This document shows positions 11,744 to 23,835 of a stretch of DNA of 64,000 nucleotides, in pieces. The translations under genes and the position numbers were made by a program. The notes below the pieces were generated by a model that did not search any database, was not told the origin of the DNA, and was given only the letters and a program-made list of their open reading frames with translations. The first letter of the stretch is position 1, and the number at the start of each line of letters is the position of its first letter. Origin of the DNA: Paragordius varius (taxonomy: Eukaryota; Nematomorpha); NCBI GenBank assembly GCA_964247055.1, contig OZ176057.1:1054001-1118000 (forward strand). The letters are read 5' to 3'.

Positions 11744-13880
11744 TCAAAAATAAAATTATAAACTTTTAAAACTATGTTTTAATACATTTAATCTAAAATA
11801 ATAGAAATTTACAATAATTTTTTGTCTATATTCTATTAATAAGATTCAAATTTTTTAATAAAAAAAATTTTAAATGACATTTTATTGTTCATATACAGTA
11901 GCGTATGGCATAAAACAATGTATATTCATAATAGAATAAAAAAATGTTGATTTTAAAAATCTACCCTAATTATATATACATATATTTTTAATATCCTCTC
12001 TTGTTCATCCTAAAAAAACATTTTTTAATCATTTATGGACTAACATCGTTTTATGTCATACGTTACTGTATATTTGCATTGTAATACCAAGGATATATGT
12101 TTAAAAAAATCGCCTTTTTATGATTTATATTTTTTCTCTATTATAGCAAATATACCAACAATATAATTCAAATAAACCTGGAAATAATAACCTTTATACC
12201 AAAAATTTGACACTTCAAAATTATACGGACCCTAACCTCAATAAATCGGGTTCAAGTTAATTTTTTTATTTTTTATTCAGTTTTTCATAAAAAATTTTAT
12301 ATTTTGATTTGAATTCATTAAAATATTCCTATTTTCCTAAGCCTGCTTTGCATGTGAAATTTCTAACTTATAATGTGTGTTTTTTCATTAATATATTTTC
12401 ATAAATGTGAAATTAATTTTTCAGTAAGTATATCGCCAATATTTTACATTTTAAAATTAAAATGTATATTGGTAGAAATAAATAAACTTAATAAATTGAA
12501 ATAAATTAAGTTAACTTTTATTTAACCCGATATATTCTTTTGCTAAAGAAAGACAATAAAATTATAACCTAAAACACGATACGTTTCCTTGAAATAATAT
12601 TTTTAAATATGAATAAATATTTTTGCAATAAAATAATATTATTTAACCCATTTTGTCCTTTTAATATGTATCCTTACACGTATTTTTGTCTTTATATTTT
12701 TTTCTCAATTTTACCTGTAATGTTTATAATGTCATTTAGCAGTTAACCTGAATGTTGGACAACAATCCCATATAAACAATAATTTTGTTTTAACGTCAGA
12801 ATCGGTTAGTTTTAAATTATATTAATAAATACTTTTTTTCAATATATTTTATTGTTTAATGCAAAAAAATATTTTAAAAAACTTATATAATATCAAAAAA
12901 GTGTGAAAATAATTTTATATATCTGCATATTTTTTTAATTTATACTTAGATTGCAAATCAAATCATAACGAACCAGCAAATTGCTATTGCCCAGGCCAAA
13001 GCTGCACAAACTAACACGTAACTAATTTGATTTTTTTAAAAGATTTTTTTTTCATATTCAAAAAAATTATTTTGATTTTTGATTAAAAAAAAATTGATAG
13101 AAAAAATAATTATCAATTGATGTAAACTACTGTTTTATCATTTTAAAATAGTTGTTGTTTTATATAATTTATGATAATTGTGCTTTTAAATTAATATTGT
13201 TGAATGTAACCAGTATACTATCTCAATGAAGTATGTCATATTTTTTCGAATGAAAAAATTGTAAATTTGATTAACAGGAAAACGATATTGCCAGTATATT
13301 AGAAATAGAGAATGGTAAAATATGCAGTTGATTTTTAACTAATTTCTATTTATTTATTGGATTGCTATGATTTTTCAATTTTAATAAAAAGTATATAAGG
13401 AAGGATTTTTTAAATGCTCTACTATACTATATAATTAATTTCCTAAAAAGAAATTCCAAAAAACATATGTTATAAAAATTATAACGGTTATTTTAATTAC
13501 TCAATAATACATATATATAAAAATTGCATACAAATAAAATTAAATAAATATGGTTTTTTTCTATAAACAAAATACTTTTACAATAATAATGTATAGACAA
13601 ATGTTAAAAATTCAAGTTGATTTTCATTATTACACTTTTTAAACCCCTTAGTATTTTCTATTTAAACTATGTATTTGAAATTAAAAATACATATAATTGA
13701 TTGTGTGTTACCAATTTAATTTTATGCAAAAAACGATTTTCTTTTTTAAAAAAATTTAGTTTTCTAATCAATTTTAATTCTTTTCATAGGTCATCCATAG
13801 AGATATCATATTTAATGGAAAATCAAGGCACATCATACTCAACTATGTCGAAATCTAATACAACACATAATTATGTATAA
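1484..13880 (+). CDS. Asn/Gln-rich low-complexity protein, 3' part of gene (ten exons)
   Basis: I do not recognise this protein. Exons are 1484-1601, 3145-3408, 4433-4819, 5875-6408, 8789-9018, 10802-10966, 12147-12255, 12743-12804, 12950-13017 and 13790-13880. Each is bounded by AG/GT, and phases agree at all nine junctions, giving 675 residues and a TAA stop at 13878-13880. The first exon follows a pyrimidine tract and CAG, so the gene starts left of the window. The protein is rich in Asn, Gln, Ser, Thr, Leu and Ile, with Asn runs, His/Gln patches (LQHQQQHI) and repeated ATGQ/STGQ motifs (NVSTGQIL, DVATGQVV). There is no signal peptide, membrane segment or zinc-binding pattern. The composition resembles transactivation or prion-like domains of nuclear proteins, but that is only a resemblance; a DNA-binding domain could lie upstream. 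Introns carry MITE-1, MITE-4 and MITE-5 copies. Exon structure is well supported; function is unknown. Confidence 0.75.
1679..2190. repeat. degenerate hAT-like element with internal duplication
   Basis: Begins GTGGTGTTTAACAAAAATGG with GGGC nearby; ends CTGTTGAACACCATTT near 1935, with a second similar end near 2150. A block containing CATTTTCTGCTTGTTTTCTT occurs near 1822 and again near 2020, so the right part is tandemly duplicated with a period of about 200 bp. Confidence 0.5.
2683..3020. repeat. MITE-1 copy
   Basis: Complete copy in the intron before the exon at 3145; the right arm has four units. Confidence 0.85.
4944..5193. repeat. MITE-1 copy
   Basis: Short copy with one unit per arm, in the intron after the exon ending at 4819. 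Confidence 0.8.
5236..5465. repeat. hAT-like non-autonomous element
   Basis: Starts CAGGGGTGTTCAC and ends GTGTTGGACACCCCTG, with a GGGCCGCAC block next to the left end. No convincing 8-bp target duplication is left. Confidence 0.6.
5563..5800. repeat. MITE-2 copy
   Basis: Starts ACAGTAAAAATTGGAAGTAT, with the typical AAATATAAAGACA block and, inverted, AAAAAGTATGGGGTTGTCTTT. Confidence 0.65.
6760..6890 (+). repeat. three-fold tandem repeat of about 40 bp
   Basis: The block TTAATGGTGAATTTGAAGTG recurs near 6778, 6812 and 6851. It resembles the MITE-1 unit, so it may be a rearranged MITE-1 arm. Confidence 0.6.
7840..8110 (+). repeat. degenerate tandem repeat of about 100 bp, three copies
   Basis: ATAAATAATGGTAAAGGTAA recurs near 7866, 7982 and 8054, each time followed by a T-rich stretch. 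Confidence 0.55.
8300..8700. repeat. MITE-1 copy with enlarged right arm
   Basis: Left end ACCATTTACAATGC; the core contains a (TA)n run. The right arm has five or six units and runs into a TA run at 8717-8757 just before the exon at 8789. Confidence 0.8.
9124..9556. repeat. MITE-4 copy with multiplied left arm
   Basis: Termini ACAGTCATGTATCC and its inverse. The left arm (to GAATGGAAAAAACAAGAGC) is present about three times in tandem with a period of about 100 bp; the right arm is single, at 9460-9556. Confidence 0.8.
9703..9942. repeat. MITE-1 copy
   Basis: One unit per arm; right end GAATTGTAAATGGTATA intact. Confidence 0.8.
9967..10121. repeat. MITE-5 copy
   Basis: Near-perfect palindrome. 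It starts ACAGTAGCGTATGGCTTAAA and its arm contains ATTAGTCCATAAAAGAATAA; the right arm is the inverse. Confidence 0.85.
10497..10756. repeat. MITE-1 copy
   Basis: Two units on the left and two on the right. It ends about 45 bp before the exon at 10802, and a hAT-like fragment (GGCCCGCGAAACC) lies just to its left. Confidence 0.8.
10988..11243. repeat. MITE-1 copy close to a splice donor
   Basis: Begins only about 20 bp after the donor of the exon ending at 10966; two units per arm. Confidence 0.8.
11894..12070. repeat. MITE-5 copy
   Basis: Termini ACAGTAGCGTATGGC and its inverse, with a TA-rich centre; lies about 75 bp before the exon at 12147. Confidence 0.8.
13278..13314 (+). other. candidate cassette exon of the Asn/Gln-rich gene
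   Basis: This is a 37-nt stretch with an AACAG acceptor in front and G|GTAAAA behind, lying in the last intron. Joined to the preceding exon in the established phase it would add seven codons and then a TAG. It could be a poison exon that truncates the protein, or merely a chance pair of splice signals. Confidence 0.3.
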
Positions 13881-13996
13881 TTTTATTTTAAAATTTAATT
13901 ATCTGAAATATTGTTATATATGATTTATGAATTTTTATATGAAACTCAGTTAAAGTTAATTAAATTGTATTATGTTAGTATAATTTATACATACTT

Positions 13997-14269
13997 ATAC
14001 CATTTACAATTACAATTACCCTTAATCAAAATTCACCCTTGAACAATTAAAATTCACCCTCAAATAAATTATATGTTTTTTAAGATTAAAAAGTGCCTAT
14101 ATTTTTATATATATTTAAAAATAAAATTTTGTTCTAAATTAAAATAATACTGAAAAAATAATAAACTACAAAATATATTTTATATTAATATTGAGTTATA
14201 TTAGTTCAAAAACATTTATTTTTAGGGTGAATTTGAATTGTTCAAAGATTTTCAACTGTAAATGGTATA
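13997..14269. repeat. MITE-1 copy downstream of the Asn/Gln-rich gene
   Basis: Lies about 115 bp after the stop codon, so it may fall in the 3' UTR or just beyond it. Confidence 0.8.
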
Positions 14270-14649
14270 TGTAAACTGTAGGTATTTAAAAATATAGTTA
14301 AGATAATTATTTAATTTTAAAATTTATTATACTATATAATTTATACCTTTTTTATTTTTTAAAAAAAATATGTTTATAGAATTTATATCAACAATCATCT
14401 AAGTCAAATAACCGATTTTCACCGTATTGATTGATTTTTTGAATGGCAAAAATAGAAATGTCAAAAATACTTTTAATCATACATATATTATACATATTGC
14501 AATTTTTGTTTAAAAAAATTACACAATTATAATTTGAGTGCAATATAATTAATGTATTTGTATATATATCTATACTGTGAATCAATCTTAACGCGTAAAC
14601 CTATATTATTGTAATTTTTAACCCATGGTAATTATATGTTTTTAAATTT

Positions 14650-14847
14650 ACAGTATGAGTAAGTATCATTGCTAGAAAGTTATTAATTATTGTCAAATAG
14701 TAATAAATACAACAAAGGGCAGTATTATTGGCTTATAGTTATTTTTTTCATTTTTAACTATTATTAGCCAATAATAAATCTCTTTGCTGCATATGCCATT
14801 TGGCAATAATTAATGCTAACTCTAGCAATATATACATTTTCATACTA
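14650..14847. repeat. MITE-6 copy
   Basis: Both ends visible (ACAGTATGAGTAAGTATCA ... CATACTATA), with a palindromic interior. Confidence 0.8.
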
Positions 14848-14963
14848 TAAATCGCAAAATCACCAAATTTATATCCTTAACCAACCAAATATGTATAATT
14901 ATTTTATTATCAATTTTACAATAAATATCAATTGAAATTGAAACGATAAAACGTGATGAAATA

Positions 14964-15172
14964 TAGTATGCATTTTAATGATTGTTGCTTATTTGACACT
15001 ATATATAATTAGGAATTTCGTAACACTGGAGTGTATGAAAAAAAGAAAGAAATAATTTTGTTTATTCAACATTTTGTTGTTTTTTCCATACAATACTCCT
15101 TTGTTGCAAATTGCCCCCTACTATAGTGTGTGAAACAAGCAACCATTAAAATACACACTGTAATAGGCTTAA
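14964..15172. repeat. MITE-3 copy
   Basis: Termini AGTATGCATTTTAATG and CATTAAAATACACACTGTA; the interior contains the conserved TTGCAAATTGCCCCCTACTA block. Confidence 0.8.
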
Positions 15173-15712
15173 TTAAAGTTATTTTTATGAATGCGATTGT
15201 ATTGTTGAAGCCTAATTAAGTAAGTGTACTTTATTGTTTTAGGTTGTGAAATGATGAACAGTTCATATTCAAATAAAAAAATAAGGTACTATACATATGG
15301 TTGTGTTTATAAAAAATTTTATTCCTTTATTTTTACGTTTTTGTCTTTATAATTTTAATTTTTATTGCATATGAGTAATATAGCATTTTTAATATACAAC
15401 GGCAATATTTTTTTGATAATTATTAATAAATATTAATCAATCAATCAAACTATATTATTGTGTGCTATCAATTTTATACAATAAAATAGAATAATTTAAA
15501 TTATAATTCTATAAAATTGCCGATGTCTGTCATATAAAATTCATCGGAAGTTTATTTAATTAAACAAAGTTATTTTTTTGAGTTATGTTAAAAAATATGA
15601 AAAGTTTGATTTTACTGTAATAGAAAGAATATTTTCTTAAAAAAATATAATCATTTTTATCTGATTGCCTATCGATAGAAATTAGTTTTTTTAATTATTG
15701 ATAGGTAAACTT

Positions 15713-15960
15713 ACTGTAAAGTACGGACAAAAAAATATAGACCCATATTTTTTCCAACGATCATACCTATTTATAGCATATTTATCATATTATTAAACTC
15801 CAAATAAATATGAAATTGATTGTGTTACCAATATTCTTCCAATTTTGTAATTTGCAATTTTAAAGAATATATTATATTAAAAACATGAGATTTTATGGTT
15901 GTCTTTTATAAATTAATATTTGTCTTTATATTTTTATGTTTTGTCCATTTTTACGTAATA
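15713..15960. repeat. MITE-2 copy, diverged
   Basis: Left arm ACTGTAAAGTACGGAC, right arm GGTTGTCTTTTATAAATTAA followed by TTTTTATGTTTTGTCC. Confidence 0.6.
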
Positions 15961-16481
15961 GCTTTCAAAATCAAAAAAATATTTTGGGGAATAAGTTGCG
16001 TATAAGAATAAACCAAAAAAACTGATTTTAAGACACTTTTTTAAGAATTATTCATAAAAAATTTAACTATTTTGTTAATTTTTACCTTTTTATTTTAAAT
16101 CATCTGTCTGCTTTTTTCACGTTTCTTGTTTTGAGTTACTTATCGAAACAAACTAATCCATAAATATTTGTGTGTAAAACACTATAATTTAATGATCGCA
16201 AATCAACTCTTTTTGTTTATGTAATATAGGTAAAATATTTATAAACAGTTGGCTTCTTAATATAGTTTTTGTGTTCCCCTTTTATGCGATGGTCACATAA
16301 ATTTTTAAAAATAAAACTGTTTGATTTCCCCATATAACAACAATAGGAGAAATACTACAGTTCTTTATATTTGGCACACCATACTATATATTAATGCAAT
16401 GTCAAAACCTAAAGGTTTAATTTCTAAACGTAAAAAATAAAACCAACCGTTCAATTGTTGAAAAGTGTAGTGAGTCCTCAC

Positions 16482-17116
16482 TGGGGTTGTGCTGACCAAG
16501 TCAGTGACTATTTATTTTTTGACCATGGTCATTAAAAAAACCGTTGTTTTTTTAAAAAAATTGCTGGTAATTTTTTTTGAAAGAATAGTAAGGTTTTATT
16601 GCTTTTTAATATACTTTTTAAATATGAATTAAATATTTAAATATACTTATTTAACAATATAAAATTGTTAAACATGCATCCTTATATGACAATCAAGCAT
16701 TTTGCAAAATATGCCATTATTCTATATATATATATATATATATATGAATTAATAAAATGTAAAAACATTTTATAATTGGATTTTTCAATGATGAAGAAAG
16801 TGTAAAACAAACTAGGTAAAATTTTATCAGAAAATATCCAGTATATTAAAATGAAATTGAAGATTCAGAAGGCCACAAGAATGTGGCAAAATATATTTTA
16901 CAACAAATTCTTGATTAAATTTGATAGATATTGTAAATATAAAAAAAAGTATAAACTTTTAAGAAAAAACATGACTTAGGCAAGTATCTTTCGAACTAAA
17001 AATCCAATATCTCATGGTATTTACTTAGGCAAAAAGTGGCATGACCGTGGTCATGATCATGGTCTGACCGGGTCTGAACGGACTTTTTTGAAAAAGCAGT
17101 CAAATGCACAACCCTA
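16482..17116. mobile_element. non-autonomous hAT-type DNA transposon
   Basis: The element begins TGGGGTTGTGC and ends GCACAACCCTA, about 11-bp inverted ends with one mismatch. It is flanked on both sides by a perfect 8-bp direct repeat GTCCTCAC (16474-16481 and 17117-17124), the target-site length of hAT elements. Subterminal ACCATGGTCA and inverse-like TGACCGTGGTCATGATCATG motifs are typical of transposase-binding clusters. It has no coding capacity. The perfect duplication suggests a fairly young insertion. Confidence 0.85.
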
Positions 17117-17559
17117 GTCCTCACACAAAAAATCAATCAATTAATACCACCATTATGATTTATAATAAATTAATAAAAAACAAAATTAATCCATAATTTG
17201 TTTCAAAGTTTATACATTTTACGGTAGCAATAATTTTTAAAATAACTATTTTAACGTGATTAATTAAAATATATTATTTAGATAAAATTATGGTTTTATA
17301 TGATATATCCTAAAAATCATGGGTCATTTTTTCAATATTGTAATTCACTCTAAATAATTGTGAGTTATGATAAATTACATGTTTTAAAATGAAACCAGTA
17401 ATATAGCTTTTTTTAAAGTTAAAATTGAATTTATACGTACAAAAGGTAAAAATATAAAGACAATACAACCATATTTTTAATACTTGATAATATAAATGTA
17501 TAAAAAGATTGTCTCATTTTATTTTAATAAGACACCAAATAGATTATTTAAACCACAAA

Positions 17560-18862
17560 ACAGAAAAAGTTTTTCATAAATGCTAAAACCAAGAAAAGTT
17601 GTGACTGCTCAAGTGAACACCAACTATTAATAACAACTATTAAAACGCACAGGATAAAACCCTGAAAGAATAAAAAAGAACACAATTACAACGTTGAACA
17701 AATCCCTTGATAAGATATAAGTAAACAATAGATTTAGAAGCTAAGATAGTTAATAACTCAGAAAACCAATGGAATATAAAAACAAAGTTCACGAGACACA
17801 AAAATATTTACCAACGAAAAAAAAAACATCATATAAAACGGGGTTATCAGATGACTACATAAAATAATTGAAGATAAAAGAAGAGCTAAGAAAAGAGGAG
17901 AAAGAGATATGGTTAAGAAATCAAATTTAAGACTTCATAGACAGAAAAGGTACGACCTTGAGGAATAATGAAACGAACAATGCACGACTATTGAGGTAGC
18001 AAACAGAAAAGGCTTAGGTAAGCCTCGGTTCCAAACCATCAGGAAAATAGCCAATCAAAACAAACTTCCAAATATTAAAATTAAGTACAATGGAAAGATA
18101 TTGACGACAAATAGAATGTAAGCAAAGATTACAGCAAACAACTATAGGCGCCAGGTGCAAACGATAGACAAATATATGGAAATGGGGATCATGAGTTATG
18201 TATACTGTAAGCAGAGGTAGTAAAAGCTTAAAAATCGATATCAATAAGGAGCCTCGGGGATAATACTCCCTTTAAATTAATAAGAGATATACCGATATCA
18301 GTAGCACATAGATTGTGTCAGGATATGGGGGTCAGGTATTTAGCCAAAAGACTGGCAAACTTCACTGTTTATCCCAGTTTTTAAAAAGGGAGATTAATTA
18401 AATTGCGATAATATAGAAACAAAGCTCACATTAGTCATGGAAGCAAAATTTTATTGAAGACTATTCAGAACAGACTACAGTTTAAAACAGAATAACAAAA
18501 AGAGTATTGCCATTCGAAATGTGGTGTTGGAGAAGAATGTTGAACATTAGATTGTCGACAAGGCTAAGAATGAAACAGGGCAACAAAAATTAAATATTGG
18601 AGTCGCTTAATGGAAGCTAAAATAAAAATAAATTCACATACATTGGTCATATCTTAAAAAGTACATCTTTGGCGAATTTAATTTTTGGAAAAGTTGAAGG
18701 GAAAAAACCGATGTTTGGACGGCTGGATACTGTGAAAGAGGAATCTGGTAGATAAAGGAATTGAAAGAAATAGCATGGGAGAGAGATAAATGGAGAGAAC
18801 TCGTCATTTTAATTTCCAAAGGGTCGAACCAGACCTAAGAAATTATTTACCTACCTACATCC
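17560..18862 (+). mobile_element. LINE (non-LTR retrotransposon) 3' fragment, decayed
   Basis: Conceptual translation in shifting frames gives recognisable LINE ORF2 pieces. There is a charged linker near 17830-17930, then a reverse-transcriptase block near 18430-18480 (HGSKILLKTIQNRLQ-like). The C-terminal part follows near 18510-18540 (FEMWCWRRMLNIR-like) and near 18680-18830 (KLKGKKPMFGRLDT, then a GRTRP-like end). The reverse-transcriptase core between 18480 and 18500 is missing, so the copy is internally deleted as well as frameshifted. It ends in short TACC repeats near 18845-18860, as many LINE tails do. I cannot decide between the RTE, CR1 and related clades. It is more GC-rich than its surroundings. 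Confidence 0.75.
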
Positions 18863-19305
18863 AATCAAACCTAACAATTAATTCTCGTAAACCAAAAATT
18901 TGTTGCAGTGTGTGTGTTGCTACAGTCGAGGTTGTGGACCTTTTGCAATATTGTAAATAATATTTCTCAGTAAATTGCGGTTTTTAATTTTAATGTAGTT
19001 CACGCGGGTTTCTCGTTAAATATCGTACATTTACCTTATCCTTTTTCGGCTCTTTTACGTGTACCGCTAACTTTACCCAACATACCCACACTTTATATTT
19101 ATATAAGGGGGTATTAAATATTGAACACGGCCCTAACCATGCGCTAATCGAAATAACTTTTTTGCAAAAAGTTTCCTTGATTTTTAAATCGTTTGCTCGA
19201 ATATTGTATTTAAAAAGTGGATATTCATTGTTAAAAAATTTAGATTGAGATACGGAAGGTTTGGATCAAATATTTCACATTTTCAAGTTTTACCACTTTC
19301 ATACG
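18863..19305 (+). promoter_or_regulatory. 5' flank of eIF3m, probable promoter region
   Basis: This stretch between the LINE tail and the eIF3m start codon is less AT-rich than its neighbourhood and free of MITEs. A possible trans-splice or cis-splice acceptor (CATTTTCAAG) lies about 20 nt before the ATG. No core promoter element was identified with confidence. Confidence 0.3.
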
Positions 19306-22300
19306 ATGGATATTTATCCCTCACATGGTGCCTTAATTTCTCACTACAAGTTGGTTGGAGACAAATCAGATTTGGTATGTTACCATTATATTTTATAGTT
19401 GACAACTTTATCGAAATTGTTTACTGAGCAAAACTTGAAATATGATGGGACCACAAATATTAAATCATTGCTGGAAGGACTTGATAGTTTTTTATCTGCT
19501 CCTTTGACTTCAGAGAATATTGGTTATTTTGCAATATAATATTTTTATTTAGAATTCTGTCAATCCTTACTCGTAACGTTTGTACCATTGTTAAATAATG
19601 AAAACGATGATCAGGCAGTTATACAGTTTTGTGATATTTTAACACGAAACCTCGATCAAAAAATACAAGAAGTGCCGAAATACAAGATAATTTGCTTTAA
19701 AACGTTTTATATGATTTTTATTTTAGTCTCTTATGCCTATTTTTAACGTTGGATTTGAAACGACGCGTTAATTACGAAATTTATTTGAAAATCTTGAAAA
19801 TTATCAATTCAAATGCCGAACTAGCTTACATACAAACCGATTTTCCTAAAGTAATACAAAAATAAATATTTATTATATCTCTTTATTTTTTTCTAAAATT
19901 TTTTGTTTTTATGGTTTTAATAACTTTATAAAGTATAAATATCTATAAAAATAGATATGTATCAAAAATGAATGCAAGCTTTTACAAATATGTAGATTTT
20001 AATTAGATAATCGCTTTAAAATTCCAATTGCCTAATATAATAATTGATTATATACTTAAAACTCTTTTTTAATTAACATAATATTAAATATTAACTAATA
20101 TTACAGTTAACTATCTAACAGATCATTTACGGTAGCGTATGGTATAAAACATTATCAGTCCATAATAAAATAAATAACAAGCTTATTGTATAAACACATA
20201 CCCATAATATCCCTTCTTTTTTAAAATAATTTTTTTTTCTTTTATGGACTAATATTGTTTATTCCATACGCTACTGTAATATTACCTAAATATTTTGTAA
20301 ATAAAAACACATTTCTTACCACAATTATTCTAAACATAATTGTTTTAAATATAAATATATATATATATTATAAATTTTATATTTTTATTTGCATTTTTAA
20401 ATTAAAATATAGTTTTTATTAAATAAAATATTAAAAATATATGTATTACCTTTACGATATTGAGATTTTTACACTCTACATAAAAAAAGTTTCCTTTTAT
20501 CAAAGATATATTAACTTTTATTTTTATTTAATAATTTAATTTATATATTCTTATACCATTTTCCAATCAAAAGCAACATTTTTCAATTAAACAGAACTAA
20601 AAATGTTGCGTTTGCTTGAAAAAATGTTGCATTTGCTTGAAAACTGGTATATTACAATAGACATCAAAATATATCATTTTGTTTCATTTAAAAAATATAT
20701 ATTTTTGTTATATCGTCCATTTTTTTCGATTAAAATAATTTTATTTTATACCTTTTTAGTATAAATCGTGGTTTACTGGTTGGAAACTCAAATATGAGGA
20801 AAGAAAAACTTTTGTATATACTTTGATGGATACACTTGATAGACTTGGTCAAAAGTATCAATAACAACACGATATTTATATTAAAATTTTTTGGAAATTC
20901 ACACTTTACTCCATAAATTTTTTCTTGTTTTTTTTGGTTATATACCATTTACAATTCAAATTTGCCCTTGAACAATTCAAATTCACTTTCAAATAAAAAA
21001 TTACCTATATTTTTATATATTTTTTATGAAAAAATGTCGTTTTAAATTAAAATAATACTTTAAAAATAATGAACTCCACAAAGATATATTATATATTAAT
21101 ACTGAGTTTATTAGTTCGAAAACACATAATTTATTTTTGGGGTGAATTTGAATTATTCAAGGGTGAGTTTTAACTGTAAATGGATATTTATTTTACAATC
21201 ATAGAGTTGAATACTTATAAATAGATTAATATTTTTTTACCATATTGATTCACTTTTTACTATTTTTTTATGTGATTTCTCAATTTGTTTTCACTTCAAT
21301 ATTTTACTACTGTCTAAACAACGATAGTTTATATATATACAGTATATATATATATATAAGATAATTTATTAATTTGCATATTTTTTTGACATTTGAATCT
21401 TAACTGTTTTCCCAATTATAATCTTTATGTGCGTTTTTTTTATATTTTTGTGTTTGATATGTTAGAGTTAAGAGTTTTTGGAATTATAGTTGGTTATTTA
21501 TAAAGTAGCCCTTTTTACTTTATATTTGAATTTTTGCATATTTGTGGTTTAATTTTTCTTAATGTTTACTATATTTTTCCCTAATTATTTATCTTTTTGT
21601 TTCATTTTACCGAATTTTCGTATTTATTCTTAATTTTACAGTTAAAGTGTCCAGTCATGGGGTTTAATTTTTAGCATATTGTTTCATTCTTTGATTTTTT
21701 TATAACTTTTTATTACTTTTCATTTGCTTTTTATTTAATTTTATAGTCGTATTGCAATCTTTACATTTTAAATTATTTTTTTTTCTTTTTTTAATTATCT
21801 TAATTTTTTATATTTTGTAATTTTTTTAGAATATTTTTCATATTTTGTAATTTTTTTTATATAATTTTATATAGTCAACGAGCCTTACGTATTATGGTTG
21901 AATTTTTATCTTTTTTGTTTCATTGTTTGATTTTTGATTTTACAGTCAAAAAGACCAGACATACTGGGTTTTTTAGTCTTGAGCTTATTAATAAAATTTT
22001 TTGATTTTTTTTTGAAAATTTTTAATATCTTTGATTAATTTTTTGATTTTTTTTATGACTTATAGTTGTGTTGCATTCTTTATATTTATTATTAGATAAA
22101 TATATTTCCCTTTTTGAATTTCTTCTTTTTCAAATGATTTATCTTAATTTTATATATTTTTTAATTTTTTTTTATAATTTTTTTGTAACTTAATCATTTA
22201 TCATAATTTTTTCAAATAATTTTTTTTCTTTCAATTAATAATTTATCTTAATTTTTTATTTTGTAATTTTTTTAGAATAATTTTTTATAATTTATCTTTT

Positions 22301-23835
22301 TATGTAATTTTACACAGTCAACGAGCCTTACATATCATGGATGAATTTTACTCTTGCATTTGTTTTATTTTAACCAAATTTTAGCATTTTTTTTGATTTT
22401 ACAGTTAAAATAATAGTCCAACATTCTGGGGTTTTTTAACTTATTGTTTCAATTTATTTTTATAAAAATTTTCAATGACTTTTTATAAATTTATTATTTT
22501 ATTTTATAGTCTTGTCATTCTTTACATTTTTAATTTAATATTTTTCGCTTTTCAAATTTCTTTTTATCAAATAATATTTTTATTTTTTTTATATTTTGTA
22601 ATTTTTTTAAAATAATTTTTTTTTAATTTTTTATAATTTTTTTGTAACTTAATCATTTATCATAATTTTTCAAATAATTATTAATTCTTTCAATTTATTT
22701 ATCTTAATTTATATTTTTTTGTAAATAATTTATCTTAATTTTATATATTTTGTAATTTTTTAGAATAATTTTTTTTATAATTTTTTTTCAAAATTTTTTT
22801 CCTTCAAATAATTATTAATTCTTTTATTTATTTAATTTTTTATAATTTTTTTCCTATAAATGATTTATCTTAAGTTTTATAAATTTTTTTACACAGTCAA
22901 CGAGCCTTACATATTATGGTTGAATTTTTATCTTTTTTGTTTGATTTTACAGGATTTTAGCATTTTTTTTGATTTTACAATAGAGTGTCCAACTTACTGG
23001 GGTTTTTTAGTTTTAAAGCTTATTTTTTATTTTTTGATCTTTTTATGACTTTTTTTACTTTTTATTGAGTTCGATTATAATTTTGTCATTCTTTACATTT
23101 TTATTTTAATAATTCATCTTAATTTTTTATTTTTTTATAATTATCTTTTCTTTTAATAAATTATCTATTTTTTAATTTATTATTACATTTTTATCCCTTT
23201 TAATTTTTTTTCCTATATGATTTATTTTATTTTTTTTAAATATTTTTTTATGTGATTTTTACACAGTCAACGAGCCTTACATATCATGGTTGAATTCTTA
23301 CGTGCAAATTACAGTAAAGATAAGATTGATGTCTATTGCAAAGATTTGAAAAGATTACTTTCCTTGCATATCGCTTCGCCTACCATATATTTATTGGATC
23401 ATTTAACTCTGTTACCTGCTATTAATACCCTACATAATGAACCCATTTATAAGGTTTTTTGGGTTAAAATATATTTATATATATATATATATATGTATGT
23501 ATATTGCAATTATCCAATTTTTATTCACCTTTGAACAATTTAAATTTTTAACTCTTGAAAAAATTGAACAATTTAAGTTACCCTTGAACAATTCTTCAAA
23601 TTTAAATTCACCCTTAAACAATATAAATATACCCTTGAACAATTCAAATTCGCCCTTAACAATTCAAATTCACCCTCGAACAACCTAAATTCACCCTTTA
23701 AACGATTCAAATTTACCCTAAAAATATTTTATGTGTTTTCGAACTAATATAACTCATTATTTATATGAAATATATGCTTATGGTACAGTTTATTATATTT
23801 TTACAGTATTATTTTAATTTTGGACAAAATTTTAT

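Noticed and set aside
18014-18819. Minus-strand open frames in the LINE fragment
   Set aside because: The recognisable LINE protein pieces read on the plus strand; the minus frames are shadows.
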